A DNA stretch of 64,000 bases, taken from NCBI GenBank assembly GCA_007258455.2, contig VDFB02000001.1, positions 16,312,322-16,376,321 of the forward strand, written 5' to 3'. The stretch is from Sequoia sempervirens (Eukaryota; Streptophyta; Pinopsida; Cupressales; Cupressaceae). The translations under genes were made by a program, and so were the position numbers. Numbering within the stretch: the first letter of the stretch is position 1; every line of letters starts with the position of its first letter. The notes under the pieces are model-generated. The model ran no database searches, was not told the origin of the DNA, and saw only the letters and a list, made by a program, of their open reading frames with translations. Shown piece after piece: positions 24,680 through 36,026 of the stretch.

Positions 24680-25382
24680 ATGATTCAATTTCAAAAAACC
24701 ATAACATCCAATCCCCTTAGTAGTGATTATTTAGACATTTTAGATGAAGCCCTTAAGGAATTCCTCTCACTAAAATCATCCACTAAAGGTTTGACACACA
24801 AGGATGCAAGCATTGATAATCATGATAATCATAATTGTTCTTCTCTTGATATTGCCCCCATTGGTGATGAAGGTATCTTGATGATAGAATACACAATCAT
24901 TGAAGATCATGAAAGTCTTTCTTGTCTTCCTTCTCCTCCCCCTTGCAAGGAAATTATGACACATAAAGTTGAAATCATTTCTCCTCTCTTACCTAATATC
25001 GATAATCATGACAATCCACCCTTTTCTTCTCCTAATATCTTCTCTACACATGAAGAAGATAGTTTAGTGTTAGAACTTGTGATGGAAGATCTATTTGAAC
25101 AAAAAAAATCCAATCATTAGAAACCATGAAACTCCTAGTTATCCTTCTCTTGATGCCTCTCCTATGAGTGATGAAGCTATCTTGCCAAATTCAATTATGA
25201 CATGTGATGAACATATTATCTCTCCTCCTAGGGTCAATATTATGGCACATAAGAATGATACCTTAAAGAAATCTTACAATCAAATAAAGCTTTCTTCTCA
25301 TATCACCACTATTGATACTCAAAAAAATCCAACCCTTATTCACTCCCCTATGTGTGTTGAAGTTTTTTTTGGACACAACTAA
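24680..25382 (+). pseudogene. E2 internal ORF with divergent repeats
   Basis: Frames 24680-25120 and 25095-25382 overlap in different registers, so one frameshift separates them. The start carries SNPLSSDYLDILDEALKEFLSLKSS, like the repeated unit at 8289-8380 in E1. Further on a motif recurs three times: SIDNHDNHNCSSLDIAPIGDEG, NIDNHDNPPFSSPNIFSTHEED and IIRNHETPSYPSLDASPMSDEA. No zinc knuckle, protease or polymerase motif. Function unknown; perhaps a remnant of the E1-type gag-position protein. Confidence 0.5.
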
Positions 25383-26162
25383 GAATCCTATCATTCTTTA
25401 CCCACCATTACACAAGAAACAAGCTTACACTACACCCAACCTCATTCTTTCAAATCATGATCTTCATGAAATCTTTTCCTTTCATCAAAATCAACCCATC
25501 CCACAAACCTTCATTCAACATCCATACTATCACTCAATATTCTTCCAAAAAAACTCTAACTTTGGTACATCCTTAATTGATAGATATTTCATTAAACATG
25601 TGTCAAGCAGAAAATTTGTTTCCTTCACATAAATAACATTAGTTGCTGCTCCTTGCCATGTAATAGTTGTAGGATCATAGCATACTATTGCATGTTTTGC
25701 ATCCATTGCAAGGGGTAGCATACCATCATCCATTCCAGGCTCACCCTTGTCCTGCACTAAGTGGGGGAAAAGGGTTAGAAAGCCTTATCCTCGTATGTCA
25801 CTTGTTGTCTCTTTCGGCTAATTGTTAACCTTTCATGAATGTATAAGATCAAGCTTGAGATGTTGATGACATGTCTTAAGATTGACTCACATGTGACATA
25901 GTACCTTTCTTCATGACATCACTTATTGAAAACATATGACTTGGCATAGGGATTTTTGAATAATCTCTTATACCTCTCTTCTACTTTAACACAATTTCTC
26001 ACAGTAATAGTGTTAGCAATAGCTTTAAAGTGGGGGCATACATAAACAATATCTTTGTGCAAATTTCATGGCATGATTTACTTTTTCTTGTGACGTGTCC
26101 TCTCCTTGGTGGCATCATTTGGTTTGATACCTTACAAGAGTGTATGATCAACTGAACTGGCC

Positions 26163-26275
26163 GGATGTGAACAAAGCATCCCATGGATAATGATTGACTT
26201 GAGGGAATAACGATAAACTGAAGTGGCTTGATGTGAACAAGGCATCCCATGGATAACGATCTGGCACCCTAAATT
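26163..26275. repeat. 66-bp tandem duplication inside E2
   Basis: GATGTGAACAAAGCATCCCA recurs 66 bp later as GATGTGAACAAGGCATCCCA, each followed by TGGATAA(T/C)GAT. A simple two-copy duplication in the non-coding 3' half of the element. Confidence 0.8.
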
Positions 26276-26752
26276 TTCCTCTCTTGGAGACATTAGGCAC
26301 AATGCTCCCTAAGAAGAAGACCTTACATGAACAAAGCAAAATCCCCTTTAACGAAATTTTTACATGACATTCAAAAATATTTACAAAAGCATTACATTGT
26401 GGTTCCTTATCAAAGTTATTAAGAGGATAACTTTGGGATGGTTTGTATAATGGGAAGTCAACACGTTGGCATGAATTTCTCACTAAACCACTTCTTTGGG
26501 ATATCTCACCCTGTAGACAACCAGATGTTATGTGGCCCTAGAGTGAGTGCATCTTTTTCACCCCATTCTCCTTTCCTTTAGTTCTTGCCATTGTATGATT
26601 ATTTATCTTAATGGTTTGAATGAAGATCCTTGATCTTAGGGGATTTATTTCCTTCTTGATCTTTTTCATTCTTTTTCATTTGCATCTATACACTCGGATC
26701 TCTCTTGAATGTCTACTTTAGTGTGAGTTTGAAGCAAGTTCATCCTCTCACT

Positions 26753-26767
26753 AAAGTGGGGGCTAAA
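26753..26767 (+). other. E2 polypurine tract
   Basis: AAAGTGGGGGCTAAA directly precedes the 3' LTR start TGTACAG, the normal primer for plus-strand synthesis. Confidence 0.75.
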
Positions 26768-27343
26768 TGTACAGTAGAAAAAGGGGACCTCTTGCTTGAC
26801 ATGGAATAATTCATGATAAATTGAACTTAATTAGGCCTTGATTTAGGTGTTGTGAGGCATTTTATGCATCCACACTAGGTCTTCGACCCTTGCAAATTAA
26901 ATAGCATGCTTTTAGCGTGTCTTGTAAAGGTGTTGTAAAGTGTTGTAAGATACTTTCATGCTTTTCTAGAATTAATAAACTAATTTTCCCCTAATTCAAC
27001 ATTATAAAATGTATTTATATACATCATCACATCAATCTAGAAGGCTTGTAAGATAAACTTAAAGTTAAACTAGTGTTGTAATGTGTCTTGCACATTCACA
27101 TTGGTTCTTGTGCCTTCCTAGGCTATGTGGACCTCATTTTAGTATTGTAATGTGTATTAAATCACACTTTCACATTGAATTATGCATCCCAAGCCCTAAT
27201 TAACCTTTACACCATCACTAATAGGCCCCTATTACCCCATATTGTGCATCCTGACGCATTATTTGATAAAGTACCTGAAAAAGTTGCAATTTAAACCTTG
27301 TTTCCTTATCTCCTGGCATCTTAGTTGTCAAAATGGCTCTTGT

Positions 27344-27419
27344 GGGACCCATTCACCATAAATGGTGAATCAATCCCATCTAGGTGGGACACATTCACCA
27401 TGGGTGGTGAATGAGTCCC
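27344..27419. repeat. E2 3' LTR palindrome pair p1-p2
   Basis: 27344-27377 (GGGACCCATTCACC / GGTGAATCAATCCC) and 27386-27419 (GGGACACATTCACC / GGTGAATGAGTCCC), 42 bp apart. Confidence 0.85.
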
Positions 27420-28056
27420 ATTTGGCCCAATTTTGACCTTTGAGCGGGAAAAAAGTGAAATTTAAGTTTAATTTTACTTCATGTCAGCTTGTGATGAGGT
27501 ATTAATGGGTAAATTAGGAGAATTTTCTATAAATATAACCTTCTAAGCCATAATTTACATCTATCAATTTATTTTTAGAACTCAATCATCATTTATCTTC
27601 TCAAGCAACCTAGGGTTTTAACATTACAAGCCATTCAAGATCAATTTTTAGACATTCAAGGGGAGATTCTTCATGTTTTGTTGTAGAATATCAAGATAAA
27701 ATATCATGGAAAGGTAATAAAATCCATTATTTTATGTTTTATTCCATTCATTCATCATTTTGGTTTAATTACCTAAAAGGGGTTTGACCAAGGAAAACCC
27801 CCATGCCCTAACAATCAATATTTCTTCTTCTCTTCTTGTGTGTTTGCAGATTTAGGTCTCTTGGAAGCTTGGAAATCATTAAGAATCAAGTTGTAATGTT
27901 TCTCAAGTCTTCTCTTAATTTTCCAAGTCAAAATATCAACAAAAACTCACTTTTAGGTTCAAAAATCAAAGTTTCAGAAGCAGACACCTGTAGAGAATCA
28001 AAGTGCAGACCAAGAGCTCCAAATTCCACCTTTGAATAATTAGAAATTCAAAAGTA

Positions 28057-28207
28057 GACTCATTCTCCATGGGTGGCAAATGATTCCTACTTCTAGGTCA
28101 AATTTTCAGTTTTCTACATTTTTAGATACCCTTTCGTTAGAAAAAGTTTTTGACACAATTTCAATGCAGAACTGGGACTGATTTTCCCAGAATGGTGAAT
28201 GAGTCCC
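28057..28207. repeat. E2 3' LTR palindrome pair p3-p4
   Basis: 28057-28087 (GACTCATTCTCC / GGCAAATGATTCC) and 28174-28207 (GGGACTGATTTTCCC / GGTGAATGAGTCCC), 117 bp apart. Confidence 0.75.
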
Positions 28208-28573
28208 ACCAGGCCTAAAAATAAGCATCAACAACATTCTAGAATCCATTTCCAACCTCCTTCCTAATCCCAGGTGCACACTTCCATTTTGGTTCATTTT
28301 TGTTCAATTTTACATTCATTTCTAGGTGTTTTCTACATAACATAATTTATTTTCAAACATCAATTGTTTCTTAGGTTTTGCATTCATAGTCAATCAATTT
28401 CTTAGCTTAATTACACTTAGATCATCTCATTTACCTTTAGTAACATTATACACATATTGATTTGAGTGAACCTAACCTAGATTTTGTGTGGGGTTTATCT
28501 CTCTCCTTTTAGGTGAAACATTCCTAAGAGTGCAAGATAAGCCTATAAGACCTACCCAAAAATCTACAATTCA

Positions 28574-29141
28574 ACATGAAATGAATGCAATAGCATAATC
28601 ATCTAATCAAATGATAGATATCAAGGTGGGTGAATAGTACCTCAAGTGTCCTTTGCTCAAGTTGTTGTACCCATGGGGGAAATCAAATGTACACTATTTG
28701 AATCAACCAATCATAATAGTAAACTGAAATTCCTTTATTGTATAGAAAATAAAATCTTACAAGATGAGAATCTCTACAAATCTTCTATTCATGAGTGTGT
28801 ATCCATTGCAACTAAATAACAAAAATCTAACAATGAATTATTGTCTATTAAAACAAAAATTGGAACTACCAACTATATTCTCTAGATAGATTTACTCCAC
28901 AACAATTGATACAAATATATGAGCTCAGGAGGAGTTTTATTCACACAAGGACTAATACTAAAAATTAAATGCATTCGTCCACTCTCCCTCAAGAATAGGG
29001 AGAGGAATAGTAATTTCAACTGAAACCATAATTAAAAATACAAAAGAAAAGAACTAGAATTAAAATTGTACCCTAATGGTTTGACAGAGATGTGCTTTGT
29101 GAAAAATATCATGTTGGCTTCCTTATCAATACAAAAAATTT
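28574..29141. other. No feature recognised
   Basis: AT-rich DNA between E2 and the first MITE copy. No ORF or repeat recognised. Confidence 0.55.
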
Positions 29142-29919
29142 GGGTATGTGTAGGATCATGATGGGCCAAAAAGTGGCAATATGATGGGTATGTGGCTGAC
29201 GACTTTTTTTTACCCAAAATTGATGAAACGAAAAGGGTTTTTAAAGGAGATTCTCAACTTTCCTCCAATATAAATTATTTTTTACTTTGAATTTAATAAG
29301 TAATTATTATTCATTTTCTATTTGAATTATGACTAAAGTCCTAATTGATAGGCTGATTGAAAAACATCTATAGCTTTCAAATGATATCACATTTTTTGAA
29401 TCCAAAACATGCTTCACATTCTATGCTTTGCATACTATAGGATTAAAAAAAGAAAAATTGAATTTCATAAAGTTTTCACCAAGTTAAGGTGGTTAGACAT
29501 ATGGGTTTTATATTTTTAAAAGTTGTAATAAAAATTCATAATTAATTATTTACTTAAAAATTAAAAAATATGCATCACATCGAGACATGAGTCCTCTACT
29601 TATATTTAAAATATTATAAAAAAGTATTATCATTTTATTGTGGTTAGGGTGGTCATACATATACCAACTTTTTATTTTTCCCTGAATTTTCAGTACTACT
29701 CCATTGAAATTTCAAATTTTCAGCAAATAAATTTTTTTTTTAAACAAACCTAGTAGTTTAGAAACTACATTCAATTTTCTATAGATTTTAATCTTACATA
29801 TTTTTGAAATAATATAGATAACTTATTCAAATTTTTACGTCAAGTTTCCTAACACTAATTTTTCTAATTTTTTTGCCACATAAGGGTCTATTTTTTCCAT
29901 GATGATCCTGCACATATCC
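29142..29919. mobile_element. MITE-like TIR element, copy 1
   Basis: It begins GGGTATGTGTAGGATCATGA and ends GATGATCCTGCACATATCC, the inverted counterpart. It is flanked by ATTT on both sides (4-bp target duplication), 778 bp long, non-coding, and similar along its whole length to 32874-33685 and 41625-42412. GGGTATGTGG recurs about 45 bp inside the left end as a subterminal repeat. Confidence 0.85.
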
Positions 29920-30427
29920 ATTTCTTCCTCTTGCCATCTTATTGGATGATCTTGTAACTCATGATTGACCACTTTAATGATCACTTCCATCATTTCCTAT
30001 AACTATCATGTTTTCAGTGTTTTGGACTCTCCCCTCAATATTCCTAGAATCCTCTAGTTGTAGGTTGGTCAATCTAGTTTTATCTAAAGTATACACATCA
30101 TTAACAACCATAAATTAAACACATATTCATACTAAATTTTATGAACATTCACATATTTATCCATGCAAATATCATCATATCATAATTATATTTCCACATA
30201 TTAAAGTTTGGTTTAAGGTGCATAAAAGATACAAAAGATTATAAGTTTTAGGAATGTTTAGGAAATAATCAACTTGAAATTTTAAAAGATATGAGATAAA
30301 TAGAAGAAAAATAGCTATTAACTAGACCCATCATTCCCTTCAACTAAAGCATTTTCTTGTCCTCAAGAAACTTGTAAGGCCAAAGGCTATACTGCAAAGC
30401 TATTTCTCTAAAAAAATTAGTAACATC
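29920..30427. other. No feature recognised
   Basis: AT-rich spacer up to the E4 LTR start. Confidence 0.5.
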
Positions 30428-30632
30428 TGTAGTGTAGAAAAGTGTATCCCTTTCCATTTTAACACTTGTTTGGATCCTCCCTATTAAAATTTGGTTTATT
30501 TATATCTTAATTGGTCCTTTTTTGCATCCACAAGCCTAATTAAATGCATTTTTCTAAGGATAATCCTGACATTTAATAAATGACAAATCATAATTTAATG
30601 TTTGTGGCTATGTGTTCCATATTTAGGGATCT

Positions 30633-30780
30633 AGGACCCATACTCCCCTCTAGGGATATGGGTCCTCACTAGGTCTCAAGACCCGATTTCAAATGTCACC
30701 TTGATAAAAACACTTCTCAAAGTCTGTGTCTCGAGTTTAAGGCTCTGGGACTCATATGCCCAACCTAGCGTATGAGTCCC
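30633..30780. repeat. E4 palindrome pair p1-p2
   Basis: 30633-30666 (AGGACCCATACTCCC / GGGATATGGGTCCT) and 30747-30780 (GGGACTCATATGCCC / GCGTATGAGTCCC). The inner bases differ from E1 and E2 in both arms together. Confidence 0.85.
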
Positions 30781-31280
30781 ATTTTAACCTAGACCTATTT
30801 TAATTCAAATTCTTGGTAGGATTTATTATCCTAGATCTAATGTTGGCTTCTAGTGTTATAATTTTGGGAAATTAAGCATAAACCAGTATAAATACAAGGT
30901 TATTTTGCATAATTTCTCCTAGAAATTTCAAGTATCCTAAGCAAGCAATCTAAGATCCTTCAACTATTCATTCAAGAGCATTCAAGGGAAAGTCATCAAG
31001 CATTTGGAGTTGCATTCAAGATTCAAGCATCAATGTCAAAGTCTCCATGCATCATGTGTGTTTTTGAGCTAACATTTTTTATGTAGGTTTCATGATTCAA
31101 GCAAGCATTCAAGAAAAACTTTCAAGCATTGAATCAAGATTCAAGATCCACATTCATGCTAGCTATTTCACTCAAGTTTCTAGCCTTCATTTCAAGGGTT
31201 TGGTGAGTTGCAACATAGAATTTTGCATTCATTATTCCTTCATTCTTTTCTATTTCATTTCAAGGTTTAATTACCAAAAT

Positions 31281-31304
31281 GGGGCTTGACCAAGACAAAC
31301 CCCC
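31281..31304. promoter_or_regulatory. Conserved LTR hairpin block (E4)
   Basis: GGGGCTTGACCAAGAC followed by AAACCCCC, preceded by GGTTTAATTACC as in E1. The TTGACC core is kept although neighbouring LTR sequence has diverged. Confidence 0.5.
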
Positions 31305-31537
31305 ATTCCCTAACAAAAAAACATTTTTTCCCTCTTGATGTGTGTTTGTAGATCTAGGTGAATTAGAGCTTGAAGATCCTTTGAAGGTAAATTTTTCAGA
31401 GTTGTCAAGAAGTTTTCATCTTCACGAAAACTCACCTATAGACTAGAATTTAGACTTTCAGACCTAAAGATTGGACAAGAAAGAAACTACAAAAGAGCAC
31501 TAGAGGTTACAAAATTTTTAGTCAAACTCTGGTAACA

Positions 31538-31684
31538 TGACTAAATCATTATACCTGGCATATGATTCCTTGTATGCCCTTTTTGACATCTTTCTAGAGA
31601 TCCTAACCAGTCACTAGAAGATTCCATATTCTTCCCAGAAACCCTATAGTAGGACTAAATCACCCAACCTAGAATATTAGTCCC
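31538..31684. repeat. E4 palindrome pair p3-p4
   Basis: 31538-31570 is degenerate (GACTAAATCATTATACC / GGCATATGATTCC). 31651-31684 (AGGACTAAATCACCC / AGAATATTAGTCCC) is clearer. They start 113 bp apart. Confidence 0.65.
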
Positions 31685-31988
31685 AATACACTTCAAAAGG
31701 AGAATTTTTACAGTTACAAATCTTGTTTTGATTCCATCAGTCTACCAGGTACCTTTTTGTTTCATTCCTGTTTGTCAATCTAATTTCATGCTTTCAAGTT
31801 TCTAGGGTTTTGTGCATAAGTGTTTACATTTCTCCTTTGAAGCTTCATTTAATGGTGAACCCCTATAAACCATTCCTCAATCAAGCCACTTGGTTGAGGG
31901 ATCTAGGTTTCTTAATGACTTGAAGTGTTCAAAATAGGTCCAATTCCATCTCCCAAAAGGTGGAACCATATTTCCCTTGTGTTCATTT

Positions 31989-32007
31989 TGGTGAACCCAA
32001 CCTTTGG
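31989..32007 (+). other. E4 primer binding site, tRNA-Trp type
   Basis: TGGTGAACCCAACCTTTGG; the first ten bases match the tRNA-Trp-complementary site of N2 and the next few are near matches. Confidence 0.65.
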
Positions 32008-32267
32008 AGCCATAAATTTATAATTTGGAGAACATTGTAGTCTTAGATATAGGTTGCATTAACTTTGCATTATATTTGCATCGGTTGAATTGCATTTGGG
32101 AATTCTAAATATTACATTAGTGAAAAGTGCATATAGATTGCATTTTTACATTTTGAATCATTCAATTTCATTGGAAATTTGTAATTGTAACCAATCATTG
32201 AGAATACAATCTAAACACATTAAGATCAACTCAGAATTTCCTGAATCTAGTTTGAAACCCCTAATTT

Positions 32268-32412
32268 GGGACTCATTTTCCCATCTGGGCATAGTCCATG
32301 TATAGGTATTTTCTCCATATTTCTAGGTATTTTGTGCTCTCTCTTTTTTACTATATGAACCTGTCAAAAACCCTAAGTGGGACTCATATGCCCAGCTAGG
32401 CATATTAGTCCC
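32268..32412. repeat. E4 leader palindromes p5-p6
   Basis: 32268-32297 (GGGACTCATTTTCCC / GGGCATAGTCC) and 32379-32412 (GGGACTCATATGCCC / GGCATATTAGTCCC), 283 and 394 bp after the LTR end. The second is nearly perfect. Confidence 0.85.
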
Positions 32413-32689
32413 TAGTTAGGTTGGAATCTACATTTTAAAACATTAAAATCTTTTCATTTGTGCTTCTGGTTTCTATCTTTAGATTACTATTTTAGTTTGT
32501 AGAATTAAGTTATCATTGGCAATCTTTTCAAAATTGGTTTCATTTCAAGTGCATTTGTAAACATAAGAATTGGAATTAAAACATATAATTTATCTTGTGT
32601 TCATTCCATTTATCTTGAATTCATTATCTTTCCTTGATTGGCCCTTGTATGAGCTTTACAACTTGGTGTCCTATTGCTAATATTGTACA

Positions 32690-32873
32690 GTGAGATGTAG
32701 TTTGAGACTAATGCCATCCTGTGATAACACACTCATCATGGATCTTGGGTTATTTAGCTCTTTCACTCATAGTGTTGACACTAGTTCACTAGGTATGGAC
32801 CATACCTTTGATAACTCTATTCCTACGACCACCTTACCTACAAGCAATGTGACAAGTGTTGAAGCAATGGTTG
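32690..32873 (+). pseudogene. E4 gag, first piece
   Basis: Open from 32690 to the MITE boundary, rich in S, T and D, with no motif. It joins the second piece at 33690 in frame once the MITE is discounted, which supports its being the start of one ORF. Probable N-terminal gag region of the host gypsy element. Confidence 0.5.
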
Positions 32874-33685
32874 GGGTATGTGTAGGATCATGATGGGCCA
32901 AAAAGTGGTCATATGATGGGTATGTGTAGGGTATGTGGCCGACGACATATGTTTTACCTAAAATTGATGAAACAAAAATGATTTTTAAAGGAGATTCTCA
33001 ACTTTACACTAATATAAATTATGCTTTACTTTGAATTTAATAAATTATTATTATTCATTTTCTATTTCAATTACGACTAAGTCATGATTGATAGGCTGAT
33101 TGAAAAACATCTATATCTTTCAAATGGTATCACATTTTTTGAATCTAAAACATGCGTCACATTCTATGCTTCACATACTATAGGATTACAAAGAAATTGA
33201 ATTTCATGAATTTTTTACCAAGTTAAGGTGGTTAGACATATGAGTTTTTATATTTTTTAAAAGTTGTAATAAAAAAATCATAATCAATTATTTACTTGGA
33301 AAAAAATTACAAAAAAATATGCATCACATCGGGACATAAGTCTTCTACTTATATCTAAAATATTATTAAATTTTTTTTATCATTTTATTGTGGTTAGGGT
33401 GGTCAGATAGACACCTACTTGTTATGTTTTCCCTGAAATTTAAGTACTACATTGAAATTTCAAATTTTCACCTAGAAATAGATTTAAAAATAAATAAATA
33501 AACCTAGTAGTTTAGAAACTACATTCGATTTACTACAAATTCTATTCTTACATATTTTCTTACATATTTTTGAAATAATATATATAACTTATTCAAATTT
33601 TTACGTCAAGTTTCCTAACTTTGATTTTTCTAAATTTTTCACCTCTTAAGGGCTTGTTTTTTCCATGATGATCCTGTACATACCC
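32874..33685. mobile_element. MITE-like TIR element, copy 2 (inside gag)
   Basis: It begins GGGTATGTGTAGGATCATGA and ends GATGATCCTGTACATACCC, 812 bp, flanked by GTTG / GTTG. Insertion plus duplication adds 816 bp (272 codons) to the gag ORF, and the frame resumes exactly beyond it, confirming both ends and the 4-bp duplication. Confidence 0.9.
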
Positions 33686-34011
33686 GTTGCTAGTGTCCCT
33701 CAAGAAAACCTAATCCAAATCCATGAAGAATTGAAAAACCTACAAAACCTGTTGAGTACTGAAAACATTTCCAATGCTGCTATTCCTACCATAGATAACA
33801 TACACCAAATGATTAAAAGTGAAAATGGAATAGATATTGCACGTAACTTAGCTCATATTTTTGGTAAATATCTTATCTCAACGACTAGTTGTGCTTAAAA
33901 TTCAAATAATACTCAAACTCAAAGAGAAACTCAAATTCCTCCTCCTACAACCAATGCATATATTCCTACTTACACCAACCCTCAAGTTACCACAATGATG
34001 CAATTTACTAG
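33686..34011 (+). pseudogene. E4 gag, second piece
   Basis: VPQENLIQIHEELKNLQNLL... with a helical pattern, a stop at about 33896, then an NTQTQRETQIPPPTTN-type linker reaching the N2 target site ACTAG. The same frame continues at 46082. Confidence 0.6.
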
Positions 34012-34550
34012 TGTAAGGTAGGGGGATTTCCACATGCAAGGCCCTAGGTCACAAAGGGCCAAGATGCAGAAAGCTGCCCTAACTTACCTCAGCTAAATGG
34101 GATGTTTAGGGTATGAGGATGAGAATGATGGGGACTATATAGTACTACAACCACTCTACAATCCTAAGTTTTGAAGTGAGGCTAGGTGAGATGGTTCTTA
34201 GGTTCAACACTGCGCCTTAGGGAGCTCTCTGCCCTAGGATAGAAGCACAGTCCTTGAATGGCATCATGACATGCTAGCATCTCTAAAGTGCGTTGGCATC
34301 CATACAAACAGACAATAGAAGAGACAAGGTCAAACCTATTAAAATAGGCTAATGACCCAGCTAACTATTATTAAAGGGCCAGATAATGTGATTAAGTAAA
34401 TGAAATATTCGTTAATATGATAAAGTAATAATGAAAGAGTAAGGGTGGCATGAAGAATCTCACAAAGGAACTTGTTCGCCAGCTAGCTCCTCGAAAGAAC
34501 ATCCACCTACACACAAAAAGAGAGAAAATGTTGGGTGGTTGTATAGGGAC

Positions 34551-35665
34551 TGTTGGCAGAAGCAAAGATATACAACTGAAATGAAAGGGGTGAATCAGTT
34601 GTTACAGAAATTTAATCTTTACAAACTTAACTTAACTTTAATCTCAGATCTAATGAATAAAAAATTAACCATAAGAAATTAACACATTAGAGAGACAAAG
34701 AACACCAAGGATTTTGTGTGGAAACCCTATTAGGGGAAAAACCATGGTGGATGTCAGTCCATAAGATTATACTCTGTTAAAAGTATAAAGAAAAATAATA
34801 AGGGGAATGCACATGCATTCAAGCTCACTGCCTAGAGCTCGCTTCTCAAAAAAAGGCTCACTGCCTTTACAAAAGAGATTGGAATAGTTCCAAAAGAAAG
34901 TGAATTGATATAATAACATCTACAAATTCCTAATTATAGTTCTGGTTAAGCTCTAGTGATGAACTTCTACCTTGATGACTGATGAAGAACTTCTGCCCTG
35001 TTCTGCTCAAGTTCGCCCACAAAAATCTTTATGTGCAAATGAAACTACACATGAAATCGCTTAATATCTTCTTAGAAAAGCATAAAAATTGTACATACAA
35101 ATCCTTCATACATCCAAAAGATATGGCCGAACACATATATATATCCACTTACAAACATTTCATCACCAAAAGTCAGCTTCCACAAAACTTAACAAAATTG
35201 GTAACTAGTCAGTGCATATAATGGATAAATTCTATGTGGACCCGAGCAAGTCAGCCAAAAAATAGCTGGGACCAATAATCGAACACTCAAAAGGATAATA
35301 ACAACAATAATTATCCTTTATACATCTGGTATACAATATTTCACTGAGTTGGCTTGACATAGCAAATGAACAGAGAATGTCCAACCGGACCTATAGCCAC
35401 AATAATAATTTTGCTAGATTCAATAATTGTATGCTCTCTTAGTGCCAAGGAAACATGTTCAACGTTCCATAACCAAGAAAAGTGATTCGGTGAGACTTCA
35501 CAACCGAATATCCTGTTCAGCTAATAATACTATCAATAACATACAAATTTCACTTCTTCTTCCGGTACAACAGAATACAAAACTATGGACCTTAGAGATA
35601 ACTATGGTTTCCATCAATGACCATGAGAATACAAAAATCATGTCCACAACCATCATATGCCAACA
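34551..35665 (-). repeat. N1 3' LTR
   Basis: On the minus strand it starts TGTTGGCATATGATGG right after the purine tract and ends CTGCCAACA at 34551. It aligns with 38515-39662 throughout. Confidence 0.85.
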
Positions 35666-35667
35666 AT

Positions 35668-35679
35668 CTCCCCCTTTCG
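35668..35679 (-). other. N1 polypurine tract
   Basis: CGAAAGGGGGAG on the minus strand, next to the LTR start. This is the standard plant copia polypurine tract. Confidence 0.85.
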
Positions 35680-36026
35680 CATTGATGGAAACACTTAGTG
35701 AAAAATGGCTAAGTGTCGGAGATAATATGCTACTGGTACACACAATACTAAATACTCAATACTATAGATCTTCAAAAATATTACTCCCCCTAAAATATTT
35801 TTCACTATACCTCCTCTCCCCCTTTGACATTAATGACAAAATTAGGGGTACAAAACTTGTATACATACTATATGGAAACTTATAGAAATTGAAAAATGTT
35901 TGCAAAGACCTTCTTCAAGTCGCTAAGGGTCGAATTCCAAATACTCTTCAGGCTCTTCAAAATTGAGATGTTTCCAAAGAGAATTTTATTCTACACCTCT
36001 CAGTTACCAAGACTGATCAGAATGTC

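Larger units (their letters stand above)
22126..28573 (+). mobile_element. E2: complete non-autonomous LTR retrotransposon
   Basis: Two direct LTRs of about 1.8 kb flank a 2.84-kb interior (23928-26767) that holds a primer site, a short ORF region and a polypurine tract, but no protease, RT or integrase. LTRs start TGTAC and end TTCA. The flanks ACTTG / ACATG look like a 5-bp target duplication with one mutation. The first ~220 aligned bases of the two LTRs differ at about 15 positions by my count. Shared palindromes, primer site and an ORF motif tie it to E1-type elements, which could have supplied its enzymes. Confidence 0.85.
26768..28573 (+). repeat. E2 3' LTR
   Basis: It begins TGTACAGTAGAAAAA and ends TCTACAATTCA, after which unrelated DNA begins. 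It carries the same palindrome pairs and TTTGACC hairpin (27779-27802) as the 5' LTR. Confidence 0.88.
30428..31985 (+). repeat. E4 5' LTR
   Basis: It starts TGTAGTGTAGAAAAG, like E2's TGTACAGTAGAAAAA, and ends GTTCA three bases before TGGTGAACCC. It contains two palindrome pairs and the GGGGCTTGACC..AAACCCCC block. The sequence is otherwise well diverged from E1 and E2. Confidence 0.65.

Noticed and set aside
22702..28207. The palindromes as a CRISPR array
   Set aside because: Repeats are widely and unevenly spaced, imperfect, in LTR DNA of a eukaryote; spacers are not uniform and there are no cas genes.
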